This document shows, piece after piece, positions 52,940 through 62,283 of a stretch of 64,000 nt of DNA. The stretch lies in NCBI GenBank assembly GCA_017472565.1, contig JAFUPY010000097.1:1-64000 (forward strand). The letters are read 5' to 3'. Each line of letters opens with the position of its first letter. Positions within the stretch are counted from its first letter, which is position 1. The notes under the pieces are model-generated. The model saw only the letters and a program-made list of their open reading frames with translations. It searched no databases and was not told the DNA's origin. The position numbers and the translations under genes are program-made. The stretch is from Eubacterium sp. (GTDB lineage Bacteria > Bacillota > Clostridia > Lachnospirales > Lachnospiraceae).

Positions 52940-53932
52940 ATGGTATCAACAGATATTGGAATTGACTTGGGAACGGCCAGCATCCTTGTATATGTGAAGG
53001 GTAAAGGCGTTGTGTTAAAAGAGCCATCCGTGGTTGCTTTTGACCGTGATACAAACAAAATCAAAGCAATTGGTGAGGAGGCACGTCTGATGCTTGGGCG
53101 TACACCTGGCAACATTGTGGCAGTCAGACCTCTTCGTCAGGGTGTTATTTCCGACTATACAGTTACAGAAAAAATGATGAAGTATTTCATCCAGAAGGCA
53201 GTAGGCAAAAGAAGTCTCCGCAAACCATTGATCAGCGTTTGTGTACCAAGTGGCGTTACAGAAGTTGAGAAAAAAGCGGTTGAAGATGCCACTTATCAGG
53301 CAGGTGCAAGAGATGTTAAGATCATTGAGGAACCTATCGCTGCAGCAATTGGTGCAGGTATCGATATTTCCAAACCATGCGGTAATATGATCGTTGATAT
53401 TGGCGGTGGTACTGCAGATATTGCAGTTATCTCTCTTGGTGGTACGGTAGTAAGTGCTTCCATTAAGATTGCTGGTGATGACTTTGATGAAGCAATCGTT
53501 CGCTATATGAGAAAGAAACACAACCTTCTCATCGGTGAAAGAACAGCAGAAGATATCAAGATCAAAGTCGGTACCTGCTATCCACTGGCTGAGCCAATGA
53601 CTATGGAAGTGCGTGGACGTAACCTGGTAACCGGTCTTCCAAAAACAGTTACCGTTACTTCTGAGGAAACAGAAGAAGCACTGCGGGAAGCAACCATGCA
53701 GATCGTGGAGGCGGTTCACAGCGTATTGGAAAAAACGCCACCAGAACTTGCAGCAGACGTTGCAGACAGAGGTATCGTTCTTACCGGCGGTGGTGCGCTG
53801 TTACGTGGACTGGAACAGTTGTTAGAAGCCAACACAGGTATCAACACCATGACAGCGGAAGATCCAATGACATGTGTTGCCGTTGGAACAGGTAAATATG
53901 TAGAATTCTTATCTGGTAAAATTGACGACTAA
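52940..53932 (+). CDS. mreB: Rod shape-determining actin homologue MreB/Mbl
   Basis: The 330-aa protein has the actin-fold ATPase motifs: phosphate 1 IGIDLGTASILVYVKGKG, phosphate 2 NMIVDIGGGTADIAVISLG and adenosine GIVLTGGGALLRGLEQLL. It polymerises under the membrane and guides side-wall peptidoglycan synthesis. It is a lone gene here, without mreC-mreD, so it may be the Mbl or MreBH-type paralogue. AGGAAGGAGAAG precedes ATG. Confidence 0.93.
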   Translation: MVSTDIGIDLGTASILVYVKGKGVVLKEPSVVAFDRDTNKIKAIGEEARLMLGRTPGNIVAVRPLRQGVISDYTVTEKMMKYFIQKAVGKRSLRKPLISVCVPSGVTEVEKKAVEDATYQAGARDVKIIEEPIAAAIGAGIDISKPCGNMIVDIGGGTADIAVISLGGTVVSASIKIAGDDFDEAIVRYMRKKHNLLIGERTAEDIKIKVGTCYPLAEPMTMEVRGRNLVTGLPKTVTVTSEETEEALREATMQIVEAVHSVLEKTPPELAADVADRGIVLTGGGALLRGLEQLLEANTGINTMTAEDPMTCVAVGTGKYVEFLSGKIDD

Positions 53933-53953
53933 GAGAAAGAAACGAGAACGTTT

Positions 53954-53985
53954 AAGGGGACATGCTTTTTGGGCGGTCCCCTTTT
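53954..53985 (+). terminator. mreB terminator
   Basis: AAGGGGAC / GTCCCCTT stem (53954-53983), followed by TTAAAAT; a modest U run. Confidence 0.75.
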
Positions 53986-54060
53986 AAAATATACCAAGAT
54001 GGTAGATTGCCCCCACTTCAAACGTGTAAAGCGTCAGCGTGCGGTGATAAAGGAAGAAAC

Positions 54061-56274
54061 ATGGAAACAATTACAGGATATGTAGAACATATAGTTTATC
54101 GGAATACAGAAAATGGATATACAGTTTTGCATCTGGTGAATGAAGGAGAAGAGATTACCTGTACCGGCATTTTTCACGTTGTAAATGAAGGTGAGATGCT
54201 TGCTTTGACAGGAGAATACGTATCTCACAGCACCTATGGGGAACAGTTCAAGGTCAGCACCTATGAGACAAAGGAACTGCAGGATCTGGTTTCTATTGAA
54301 CGATATCTTGGTTCAGGTGCCATCAAGGGAATCGGCGCAGCACTGGCATCCCGCATTGTTCGCCGTTTTAAAGAGGACACTTTCCGTATTATTGAGGAAG
54401 AACCGGAGCGTTTGGCAGAGGTAAAGGGTATCAGCGAACGTAAGGCCATGGAGATTGCCCAGCAGTCTGAGGAGAAAAAAGAACTTCGTCAGGCGATGAT
54501 TTTTTTACAGAAATACGGCATTTCCTTATCCCTTTCTGTAAAAATCTATCAGACCTATGGCATGAACGTATATCGTATTATTCAGGAAAATCCATATCAG
54601 CTGGCAGATGACATGAGCGGTGTGGGATTTAAGATTGCAGATGAGATTGCCCGCAGAGTAGGGATTCATGCGGACTCGGATTTTCGTATTCGCAGCGGCA
54701 TCCTGTATGTACTGCAGCAGGCGGCCGTTGACGGGCATACTTGCCTGCCAAAGGAGCTGCTCACTGCCAGAGCAAGCGAATTGTTGGAAGTGAATCCAGA
54801 ATACATTGAGAAACATTATATGGACATGAGCATGGAACGTAAGCTGATCATGCGGGAACTGGGTGGGGTCATCTATGTGTATGCGGCTGCCTATTATCAC
54901 ATGGAAGCCAACACGGCTGCCATGCTTCGCGCTCTCAATGTCAGCTATGATGTGCCGGAAATTCAGATTGAAAAGCAGATACACCGGATTGAAAAAAACA
55001 CAGAGATTGAGCTGGATGAAATCCAGCGGGAAGCGGTAAAAGAGGCAGCAAAACGTGGATTGTTGGTAATCACTGGTGGACCGGGAACAGGAAAGACCAC
55101 CACCATCAATGCCATTATTCAGTACTTTGAAGCGGAGGGAATGGATATTTTCCTTGCAGCGCCAACGGGACGGGCGGCAAAGCGTATGAGCGAGGCTACT
55201 GGATTTGAAGCAAGGACCATTCACCGTATGCTGGAACTGAACGGCAATGTGGAAGAACGGGGCGGACATGTGGGATTTGAACGAAATGAAAGAAATCCTC
55301 TGGAAGCAGATGTGATTATCATTGATGAAGTGTCTATGGTTGACATAACTTTGCTCCATTCTCTGTTGAAAGCCATTGTTTATGGAACGCGTCTGATTCT
55401 GGTGGGCGATGCCGATCAGTTGCCGAGTGTTGGACCTGGATGTGTGCTGAAGGATATCATTGAAGCCAATGTGTGCAGGTTGGTCCGACTGAAACGTATT
55501 TTCCGTCAGGCCTCCATGAGTGATATTGTTGTAAATGCCCACAAGATCAATGCGGGAGAGCCGGTTATACTGGATAATAAGAGCAGGGATTTCTTTTTCC
55601 TGAAGCGATATGATGCGGATGTGATCATCGGCATTTGTATCCAGTTGATCCAGCAAAAGCTTCCCAAATATGTGGATGCCAATCCCTTTGATATTCAGGT
55701 GCTGACGCCAATGCGAAAGGGACTGCTGGGGGTGGAACGATTGAATACCATCTTGCAGCAGTATCTGAATCCACCATCACCGAACAAGCAGGAGCGGGAG
55801 CAGGGCCAGACCCTTTTCCGCGAGGGCGACAAGGTAATGCAGATAAAAAACAATTATCAGATTGAGTGGGAAATCCTGAGCCGTTATGGGATTCCGATTG
55901 AAAAAGGTTTGGGCGTTTTCAATGGAGATATGGGAATTGTCAAGGAAATCAACACCTTTTCGGAGACAATGACTGTGGAATACGAGGAAGGAAAAACGGT
56001 GGAATATCCATTCAAGCAGTTGGATGAACTGGAGCTGGCGTATGCTATCACGGTACACAAGTCCCAGGGCAGCGAGTATCCCGCTGTGGTCATGCCGATT
56101 TTAAGTGGCCCCCGCATGCTGATGAACCGCAATCTTTTGTACACGGCAGTCACCCGCGGCAAAAAATGTGTCACCATAGTTGGAGATGACGGGTTTTTCC
56201 AAAGCATGATTCAAAATGTAAATGAACAAAAACGTTATACTGGACTAAGAGAGAGATTGTTGGAGCAGTATTAG
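54061..56274 (+). CDS. recD2: RecD2-type ATP-dependent DNA helicase
   Basis: The 737-aa SF1B helicase has an N-terminal OB-like region (ITGYVEHIVYRNTENGYTVL), helix-hairpin-helix repeats (GIGAALASRIVRRF; GISERKAMEIAQQ; GVGFKIADEIARRVG), Walker A GGPGTGKTTTINA, Walker B VIIIDEVSMVDITLL and the C-terminal UvrD-like motif YAITVHKSQGSEYPAVVMP. It unwinds DNA 5'-3' in repair, independent of RecBC. I chose ATG 54061 behind AAGGAAGAAAC; the earlier in-frame start at 53962 lies within the terminator. Confidence 0.94.
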   Translation: METITGYVEHIVYRNTENGYTVLHLVNEGEEITCTGIFHVVNEGEMLALTGEYVSHSTYGEQFKVSTYETKELQDLVSIERYLGSGAIKGIGAALASRIVRRFKEDTFRIIEEEPERLAEVKGISERKAMEIAQQSEEKKELRQAMIFLQKYGISLSLSVKIYQTYGMNVYRIIQENPYQLADDMSGVGFKIADEIARRVGIHADSDFRIRSGILYVLQQAAVDGHTCLPKELLTARASELLEVNPEYIEKHYMDMSMERKLIMRELGGVIYVYAAAYYHMEANTAAMLRALNVSYDVPEIQIEKQIHRIEKNTEIELDEIQREAVKEAAKRGLLVITGGPGTGKTTTINAIIQYFEAEGMDIFLAAPTGRAAKRMSEATGFEARTIHRMLELNGNVEERGGHVGFERNERNPLEADVIIIDEVSMVDITLLHSLLKAIVYGTRLILVGDADQLPSVGPGCVLKDIIEANVCRLVRLKRIFRQASMSDIVVNAHKINAGEPVILDNKSRDFFFLKRYDADVIIGICIQLIQQKLPKYVDANPFDIQVLTPMRKGLLGVERLNTILQQYLNPPSPNKQEREQGQTLFREGDKVMQIKNNYQIEWEILSRYGIPIEKGLGVFNGDMGIVKEINTFSETMTVEYEEGKTVEYPFKQLDELELAYAITVHKSQGSEYPAVVMPILSGPRMLMNRNLLYTAVTRGKKCVTIVGDDGFFQSMIQNVNEQKRYTGLRERLLEQY

Positions 56275-56311
56275 GCCAGGATTCTAAAAGTCATACCGGA
56301 AAAGAGGGTAT

Positions 56312-57076
56312 GTGAAAAAACAAGATATCAAAACAGTTTTGCTGCAAATGATGACCATACTGAAACGGGCGGTGGAAGAACTCTATCCGCCCTGTTGTCC
56401 GTTCTGCGATGATCGGCTGAATCGGATGGAGAAAGAACCTGGTGTCTGCAGAAAATGTCAAAAACAATTGGTTTACATAACGGATTCACATTGTATGAAA
56501 TGCGGCAAGCCCATTGAGAATAAACGGGTGGAGTATTGTTATGATTGCAGCCGACGCAGACACAATTATGAGCAGGCAAGAGCCCTGTTTTCTTATCAGG
56601 GTTCGGTTAGAGGCGCATTGTATCGATTTAAAATGTCTAATCGGCGGGAATATGGCGTCTTTTTTGGGAAAGAAATCTGTAAAATACTGGGATTTTGGAT
56701 CCGAAATTGTCGGGCAGATTATCTGATTCCCATTCCGCTGACAAAAGAAAAAGAGCGGGTGCGGGGATATAATCAGGCACAGATTTTAGCCAGAGCCATC
56801 AGTCGGCAGACAGGCATTCCCTGTAAGGAAAATATGCTGGTGAAACATACAGAAACCCAGGCACAAAAAGGGCTGGACGCAAGACAGCGACAGAAAAACC
56901 TGGAGCAGGCATTTGGAATACGGACACAGTGTGGAGATTTTGTGCTGGCAGGGAAACGGGTCATTCTGGTGGATGATATTTATACGACAGGTGCTACCGT
57001 GGATGCAGCAGCAGCGGTTCTGCGCAAGGCAGGGGTTTGGAAAATCTATGTCTTAACTGTGGCAATCGGAGGGTAA
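56312..57076 (+). CDS. comF: ComF family phosphoribosyltransferase-like protein
   Basis: The 254-aa protein has an N-terminal zinc finger (CCPFCDD, CRKCQK, CMKCGK, CYDCSRR) and a PRTase domain with LIPIPLTKEKERVRGYNQAQ and the PRPP loop VILVDDIYTTGATVDAAAAV. In Bacillus ComFC takes part in DNA uptake; the pairing with RecD2 38 bp upstream suits a DNA role. The start is GTG 56312 after GAGGG, since the ATG two bases earlier is followed by a stop. Confidence 0.9.
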   Translation: MKKQDIKTVLLQMMTILKRAVEELYPPCCPFCDDRLNRMEKEPGVCRKCQKQLVYITDSHCMKCGKPIENKRVEYCYDCSRRRHNYEQARALFSYQGSVRGALYRFKMSNRREYGVFFGKEICKILGFWIRNCRADYLIPIPLTKEKERVRGYNQAQILARAISRQTGIPCKENMLVKHTETQAQKGLDARQRQKNLEQAFGIRTQCGDFVLAGKRVILVDDIYTTGATVDAAAAVLRKAGVWKIYVLTVAIGG

Positions 57077-57168
57077 TTAACCCTTTCAAATATATAGACA
57101 GCATGTTATAATAAAATGTAATGAGTCGGAGTGGGCTCAATTTTGGGCGTTGATAAGAAGGTGAAAGT

Positions 57169-57570
57169 ATGATCAATCAGGAAAAGGTGAAAGACATGAC
57201 CAAAATGGCCATTTACGAGAGCCATGGCGGAGACAAGGAATTGGCGATCAGTGCGTACCGCCGCAAAGATTACGTGGCAATGCAGATGCTGAAGTCTTTT
57301 ATTTATGGAACCATTTCCTTTGTGATACTTTTGGTGTTCTATCTGTTTTTGGAGTTGGACCGGGTTGACAATTTAAACAGTCTGGCACAGATACAGTCCT
57401 TTGGAATGGGTGTGCTGGTGCTGTATCTGATATTTATGGCAGTTTTTTTGTGCATCACATATTTTTGGGCGCGAAAACGTCACAATTATTGCTCGGAGAA
57501 GGCGAAAAACTACAGCACAGAGCTGAATCGTGTGGCCAGATCCTATCAGAGTGCTGAGGAAGAGAAATAA
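57169..57570 (+). CDS. Conserved hypothetical membrane protein (133 aa)
   Basis: The protein has a basic, soluble N-terminus (DKELAISAYRRKDYVAMQML), two membrane helices (FIYGTISFVILLVFYLFLEL; GMGVLVLYLIFMAVFLCITY) and a charged C-terminal tail. I do not recognise the family. It precedes, by 29 bp, another membrane protein and then cdaA, so it probably belongs to the same operon and may relate to envelope or c-di-AMP functions. GAAGGTGAAAG precedes ATG. Confidence 0.75.
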   Translation: MINQEKVKDMTKMAIYESHGGDKELAISAYRRKDYVAMQMLKSFIYGTISFVILLVFYLFLELDRVDNLNSLAQIQSFGMGVLVLYLIFMAVFLCITYFWARKRHNYCSEKAKNYSTELNRVARSYQSAEEEK

Positions 57571-57599
57571 GCAGATAACAGTTTTATGGAGATAGTAAA

Positions 57600-58712
57600 A
57601 TGACATTTTTTCTGGAATTGAAAGAAAAGTTTTTTCAGACGGTAGGCAAGCGAGAAAAGCTGGTGTTGGCAGCAGTAAAGTTCTGCATTGCAATGGTAGC
57701 TTTTATTCTTATCAGCCAGTTTGTTGGATATAATAAGATTGCAGGCAATCCGCTGTTGCTGTGTGCTTTGGCAGCCGCAGGTGCATTTACCCCGATTTCC
57801 TTCACGGTATTCGTTGCGATTGTATTAATTCTGGTGAATTTTTATGCACTGGCGCTGGAACTGTGCGTGATCGGTCTGCTGTTGTTCCTGCTGATGTTTT
57901 TCCTGTATTTCAGATTTACAAAGGATAAAGGATATTATGTGATCCTGACTCCGATTTTCTGCTTTTTGCGCATCCCGTATGTGATGCCAAATGCAGTAGG
58001 AATTGCTACCAGACCATACGATGTGATCTCTGTTCTTTGTGGTACGATGGTTTATTTCCTGTTGAAGAATGTGAGGGATAACGAAGCCCTGTTCCGTTCT
58101 TTTCAGGAGTCTGCAGGAACGTCCAAGTTTACCCTGGCCATCAGTCAGTTATTTGTCAATAAAGAAATGTTCCTGTATATGTTTGCATTTGTGATTGCGG
58201 CGATTGTGGTGTATTTTGTACGCAAGTCACCAGGTGACCATGCGTGGGGAACTTCTATTATTGCAGGAACCGTTATCCAGTTTATTGTCGTTGGCGGCGG
58301 TATGATCGCACTGGGCAATCCGGGCAAGCTGTTGATCGTATTTGTCGGCAGCTTCATCGGGCTGATTCTTTCCGCTGGTCTGATGTTCATTATCCGACCG
58401 TTAGATTATTCCCGTGTAGAACGTGTAGAGTTTGAGGACGAGGAGTATTATTACTATGTTAAGGCGGTTCCAAAGCTGTCTGTAGAATTGGAAGACCGGG
58501 AGATCAAACAGATCGCGTCCAAGAAGCGTAAAGCGGTAAAAGCACCTGGCCGAGTAAAGAAAAACAGTCAGGTTCAGATTCATCAGGATCTTGCAAAGGA
58601 AATTCGCATGGAACTGAATAAAGAAGAAAAGCCAGTGGCACTTTCAAAAGAGGATGAATTAGCAAAAAAAGCGATGGAAGAGTTCGATGTTGAAGGTGAA
58701 TGGTTAGAATAA
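57600..58712 (+). CDS. Conserved hypothetical membrane protein (370 aa)
   Basis: There are about eight membrane helices in residues 25-270, including the GNPLLLCALAAAGAFTPISF and IPYVMPNAVGIATRPYDVIS segments, followed by a 100-residue basic/acidic cytoplasmic tail (IASKKRKAVKAPGRVKKN). No family name comes to mind. It lies 22 bp before cdaA in the same direction, suggesting a partner of the diadenylate cyclase operon. Confidence 0.75.
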   Translation: MTFFLELKEKFFQTVGKREKLVLAAVKFCIAMVAFILISQFVGYNKIAGNPLLLCALAAAGAFTPISFTVFVAIVLILVNFYALALELCVIGLLLFLLMFFLYFRFTKDKGYYVILTPIFCFLRIPYVMPNAVGIATRPYDVISVLCGTMVYFLLKNVRDNEALFRSFQESAGTSKFTLAISQLFVNKEMFLYMFAFVIAAIVVYFVRKSPGDHAWGTSIIAGTVIQFIVVGGGMIALGNPGKLLIVFVGSFIGLILSAGLMFIIRPLDYSRVERVEFEDEEYYYYVKAVPKLSVELEDREIKQIASKKRKAVKAPGRVKKNSQVQIHQDLAKEIRMELNKEEKPVALSKEDELAKKAMEEFDVEGEWLE

Positions 58713-58734
58713 ATTTTAGACAAGGAGTGAAAGG

Positions 58735-59649
58735 ATGAAAGAGATTATTGCACCTCTGTATGCATTCGTTGACCAATATCTGTATTGGCTCAACCTGGAT
58801 AAACTTACGATATCCGTGACAGACGTGATCGAAATCATTATCATCGGGTTCATATTGTATCACTTCCTGGTATGGTTGAAAAACAGCCGTGCATGGGCTC
58901 TGCTGCGGGGGCTTTTGGTAGTATTTGTATTCCTTGCAGTGGCAGCGCTGTTCCAGATGAATACCATTCTCTGGCTTGCCGGCAAGCTGTTCAGTGTGGC
59001 AGTTATTGCGCTGGTCATCATTTTCCAGCCAGAACTCCGTCATGCGTTGGAAAGCCTGGGAAGAACCAATCTGTTGGCGGCATTTTTCAGTCGGAATCTT
59101 CAGAAGGAGAGTCCGGACGATTATACAGAAAAGACGACCAATGAGATTGTGAAGGCTTGCTTTGAAATGAGTAAGGTAAAAACAGGAGCATTGATCGTTA
59201 TTGAGCGATCCACTCCGTTAAATGAATACATACGTTCAGGGATTACACTGGATTCTTTATTATCCAGTCAGTTGCTGATCAATATCTTTGAACATAACAC
59301 ACCATTGCATGATGGTGCTGTTATTGTGCGCGGTAATCGTATTGTAGCTGCTACCTGTTATCTGCCATTGTCTGACAACCTGCGTCTGAGTAAGGATCTG
59401 GGAACCAGACATCGTGCGGCGGTTGGTGTCAGTGAGACCAGCGATTCCGTAACAATTGTTGTTTCAGAGGAAACGGGATATGTATCCCTGGCGGTTGGCG
59501 GCGTGCTTCACCGCAATATTGACGCGGACTTTTTGAAGGAAAAATTGAATAACCTGGTAGGTGCTTCTAACAATGCAAGTCCGTTGGTGGAAAAATTGAG
59601 AAGGAGGCTGAAAGATGTTGCAAAAGATTCTAAAGCGGATAACAAATAA
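58735..59649 (+). CDS. cdaA: Diadenylate cyclase CdaA
   Basis: The 304-aa enzyme makes c-di-AMP from two ATP. It has three N-terminal membrane helices, a linker, and the DisA_N catalytic domain with the DGA motif LHDGAVIVRGNRI and the RHR motif GTRHRAAVGVSE. It overlaps cdaR by 35 bp, the standard cdaA-cdaR arrangement whose third member is glmM, also present downstream. GGAGTGAAAGG precedes ATG. Confidence 0.96.
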   Translation: MKEIIAPLYAFVDQYLYWLNLDKLTISVTDVIEIIIIGFILYHFLVWLKNSRAWALLRGLLVVFVFLAVAALFQMNTILWLAGKLFSVAVIALVIIFQPELRHALESLGRTNLLAAFFSRNLQKESPDDYTEKTTNEIVKACFEMSKVKTGALIVIERSTPLNEYIRSGITLDSLLSSQLLINIFEHNTPLHDGAVIVRGNRIVAATCYLPLSDNLRLSKDLGTRHRAAVGVSETSDSVTIVVSEETGYVSLAVGGVLHRNIDADFLKEKLNNLVGASNNASPLVEKLRRRLKDVAKDSKADNK

Positions 59650-60895
59650 CTTCGGCCTCAAGGTATTGGCAGCAGTCATTGCGATTGTAATCTGGCTGGT
59701 GATTGTCAATACGGAAGATCCGGAAAGAACACAAAGATTTACCATGCAGGTTGAGATTCTGAATGCAGAGTATCTGACCGAGCAGGGCAAGACCTATGAA
59801 GTAATAGACGATTCTGACACCATTACGTTTACTGTTAGTGGACAGCGTTCCTATGTGGATCGTCTGACATCCTCTGACTTTACAGTAACAGCTGATTTGA
59901 GCAATATTGAGAACAATTCACAGGTACCAATCCAGATTACCTGCAGTCGATATGGCAACTATGTTTCCATCACCAGTCGTGCCAAGTATGTGGAAGTCTA
60001 TGTGGAGAATATTGTGTCAGAAAAGATCCCTGTAGAAGTAGAAACGACGGGAACGGTAGCGGAAGGTTACCAGTTGTCTGAGGAGCTGCAGGCAAATATT
60101 AAGGAAGTGGAAGTGACGGGTCCAAAGTCTGTGGTAGAGCGCATCCAGCGAGCAGTCGCCTGGGTAGAAATTGAATCTCTCCAGGCAGATACCGCAACAA
60201 CCACGTCGCTGGTATTTTATGACAGCGAAGGCAACGAAGTGGATACCAGCCGCCTTACCTTTGATCATACCAGGGTTACGGTATCGATCGGTATTCTGGA
60301 ACAGAAAACCGTGCCGATTGAATACCATTACAATGGCACACCGGCAGAAGGATATCAGGTAGTGTCCGCAGCAGGCAGCCTGACATCCGTAAACATCGTA
60401 GGTGAGCCAGAGGCAATCATTGACGTGGATGCTATCCTTGTCAGCGGACCGGAGATGAGTGTCAGCGGTGCAGATAGAACCATTGAAAAGGTGATTGATA
60501 TCAGGGATTATCTGCCAGAGGGCATCACCCTTGTGGCAGGCCAGGAACCTGAAATAGAAGTAATCATTACCCTGGAGCAGGAAGCCGTAAGAACCTACGC
60601 AATGCCAGCAGGGAATGTGGAAATCCTGAATATACCGGAAGGGTATCAGGCAACCATTAAGGAATCTTCTGTTGAACTTTCTGTCAAGGGATATCCTTCC
60701 GAACTGAATGCTATTACAGAGTCTGAATTGAAGGGAACGGTAGATGCCTCCCGTGTTACAGAGGGTGAACAGACACTGACAGTTACCGTGGCGGGGAATT
60801 ATCAGGTGGAAGGCACGGTACAGGTTACAGTTCAGGTGACAAAACAGGAAGCGGTGCCGCCGGTTGAAAATCCGGATGCAGGAACCGATTCTTAA
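59615..60895 (+). CDS. cdaR: CdaA regulator CdaR (YbbR domains)
   Basis: The 426-aa protein has one N-terminal membrane helix (FGLKVLAAVIAIVIWLVIVN) and four YbbR-type beta domains outside the membrane, each with a VPV/IPVEV-like strand (KIPVEVETTGTVAEGYQLSE; TVPIEYHYNGTPAEGYQVVS). It binds CdaA and modulates c-di-AMP synthesis. Its ribosome site AAGGAGG lies within cdaA. Confidence 0.92.
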   Translation: MLQKILKRITNNFGLKVLAAVIAIVIWLVIVNTEDPERTQRFTMQVEILNAEYLTEQGKTYEVIDDSDTITFTVSGQRSYVDRLTSSDFTVTADLSNIENNSQVPIQITCSRYGNYVSITSRAKYVEVYVENIVSEKIPVEVETTGTVAEGYQLSEELQANIKEVEVTGPKSVVERIQRAVAWVEIESLQADTATTTSLVFYDSEGNEVDTSRLTFDHTRVTVSIGILEQKTVPIEYHYNGTPAEGYQVVSAAGSLTSVNIVGEPEAIIDVDAILVSGPEMSVSGADRTIEKVIDIRDYLPEGITLVAGQEPEIEVIITLEQEAVRTYAMPAGNVEILNIPEGYQATIKESSVELSVKGYPSELNAITESELKGTVDASRVTEGEQTLTVTVAGNYQVEGTVQVTVQVTKQEAVPPVENPDAGTDS

Positions 60896-60914
60896 GAGGA
60901 CGAGAGGAACGAGA

Positions 60915-61187
60915 ATGGTTAGTCAAAAAGTAAAGATAAAAAATCCGGCCGGATTGCATGTCCATCCGGCTGGAGCACTCTGCCAGATTGCAAATGGATT
61001 TGAGTGCAGAGTTACGTTTCGTACACCCAACGGCAATGTTTCCAATGCCAAGAGTCTTTTAAGTATTTTAGGAGCAGGTGTTCCTTTTGGAACCGAGTTG
61101 GAATTTGTCTGCGAAGGTGTGGATGAGCAGGAGGCGCTTGCCAAAATTGTTGCGGCAGTGGAAACAAGTTTTGAAGACTATGTATAG
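60915..61187 (+). CDS. HPr family phosphocarrier with altered active site
   Basis: The 90-aa protein has the HPr fold: KVKIKNPAGLHVHPAGALCQ with His15, and NAKSLLSILGAGVPFGTELE with the regulatory Ser equivalent to Ser46 (here Ser47). The usual GLHARPA is GLHVHPA, so the conserved Arg17 that helps phosphotransfer is His. It could be a working HPr or, like Crh, a regulatory paralogue. ATG 60915 follows GAGAGGAACGAG. It sits between cdaR and a nucleotidyltransferase, inside the usual cdaAR-glmM unit. Confidence 0.85.
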   Translation: MVSQKVKIKNPAGLHVHPAGALCQIANGFECRVTFRTPNGNVSNAKSLLSILGAGVPFGTELEFVCEGVDEQEALAKIVAAVETSFEDYV

Positions 61188-61235
61188 TCAGTGAGTGGGA
61201 CGTTATAGGTATTTTAATAAGTAAAGGATAAGAAC

Positions 61236-62138
61236 ATGAAGACAACATTAGTGATTATGGCAGCTGGCATTGGCTCTCGTTTCGGTGGTGGTGTAAAACA
61301 GCTGACACCAGTTGGACCAAATGGAGAGATTATTATTGATTATTCCATTCATGATGCCCTGGAAGCTGGTTTTGACAAGATTGTTTTTATTATCCGTAAG
61401 GATATTGAACAGGATTTTTATGATGTAATCGGAAAGCGGATTGAGCAGATCTGTGAAGTGGAATATGTATTCCAGTCATTGGATGATCTGCCAGAGGGGT
61501 TTGAAAGACCGGCAGAAAGAACCAAGCCTTGGGGAACCGGGCAGGCGGTGCTTTGCTGCAAGGGAATTGTGAAAGAACCTTTTGCCGTGATCAATGCGGA
61601 TGATTATTATGGAAAAGAAGCCTTTGTAAAGGTGCATGATTATCTGGTTGCCAACGGTGACAAAGAGCGTGCATACTGCATGGCTGGCTTTATTCTGGAT
61701 AACACTTTAAGTGACAATGGTACGGTGACACGTGGTGTGTGTAAAGTGGATGAAGCAGATATGCTGACCGGCATTGTGGAGACTCACGGTATCATGCGTC
61801 GAGAGGATGGCATTGTCAGAGATGAAGCTGACAATGTGATTCCGACAGGTACCCATGTCTCCATGAATATGTGGGGGCTGACACCAGAGTTTTTGGAATT
61901 GCTGGAGAATGGATTTTCCACCTTCCTTGGAAATGTGAAGCCTGGGGATATTAAGGCAGAATATCTGGTGCCAACCTTTATCGGTGATTTGCTGAAAGCG
62001 GATCAGATTTCAGTAAAAGTGTTGGAAACGGCCGATAAATGGTTCGGGGTTACATACGCCGAGGACAAACAGACGGTTATGGATGCGTTCAGGGAATTGA
62101 TCGCAAGGGGTGTTTACAACACGCCTCTGTTTGATTAG
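61236..62138 (+). CDS. Sugar nucleotidyltransferase
   Basis: This 300-aa protein has the nucleotidyltransferase core MAAGIGSRFGGGVKQLTPVG (a Gly-rich NTP loop with the catalytic Arg/Lys), a WGTGQAVLCCKGIVKEPFAV region and metal-binding INADDYYGKEAF. It likely couples a sugar phosphate to UTP or another NTP, but it is not a close match to GlmU, GalU or RmlA, so the sugar is undetermined. Position beside glmM suggests amino-sugar or envelope precursor metabolism. Confidence 0.85.
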   Translation: MKTTLVIMAAGIGSRFGGGVKQLTPVGPNGEIIIDYSIHDALEAGFDKIVFIIRKDIEQDFYDVIGKRIEQICEVEYVFQSLDDLPEGFERPAERTKPWGTGQAVLCCKGIVKEPFAVINADDYYGKEAFVKVHDYLVANGDKERAYCMAGFILDNTLSDNGTVTRGVCKVDEADMLTGIVETHGIMRREDGIVRDEADNVIPTGTHVSMNMWGLTPEFLELLENGFSTFLGNVKPGDIKAEYLVPTFIGDLLKADQISVKVLETADKWFGVTYAEDKQTVMDAFRELIARGVYNTPLFD

Positions 62139-62159
62139 AAAAATGAGAATGATTTGATG

Positions 62160-62186
62160 AAATGCCCAAAGCTTTTGGGCATTTTG
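62160..62186 (+). terminator. Terminator between the nucleotidyltransferase and glmM
   Basis: AAATGCCCAAA-GC-TTTTGGGCATTTTG hairpin. A separate -10 (TATAAT, near 62252) suggests glmM also has its own promoter. Confidence 0.75.
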
Positions 62187-62283
62187 TTAAGAGAAGGTTT
62201 ATAGAGGGGTTCACAAATAGTTTTCTCGGGTCTTAAAAGAGATTCTTAGAAGTATAATGATAAGAAAAAGGAGTATTAAAATC

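Noticed and set aside
54526..55656. 376-codon minus-strand frame
   Set aside because: Antisense shadow of recD2 with His/Asn/Ser-rich composition.
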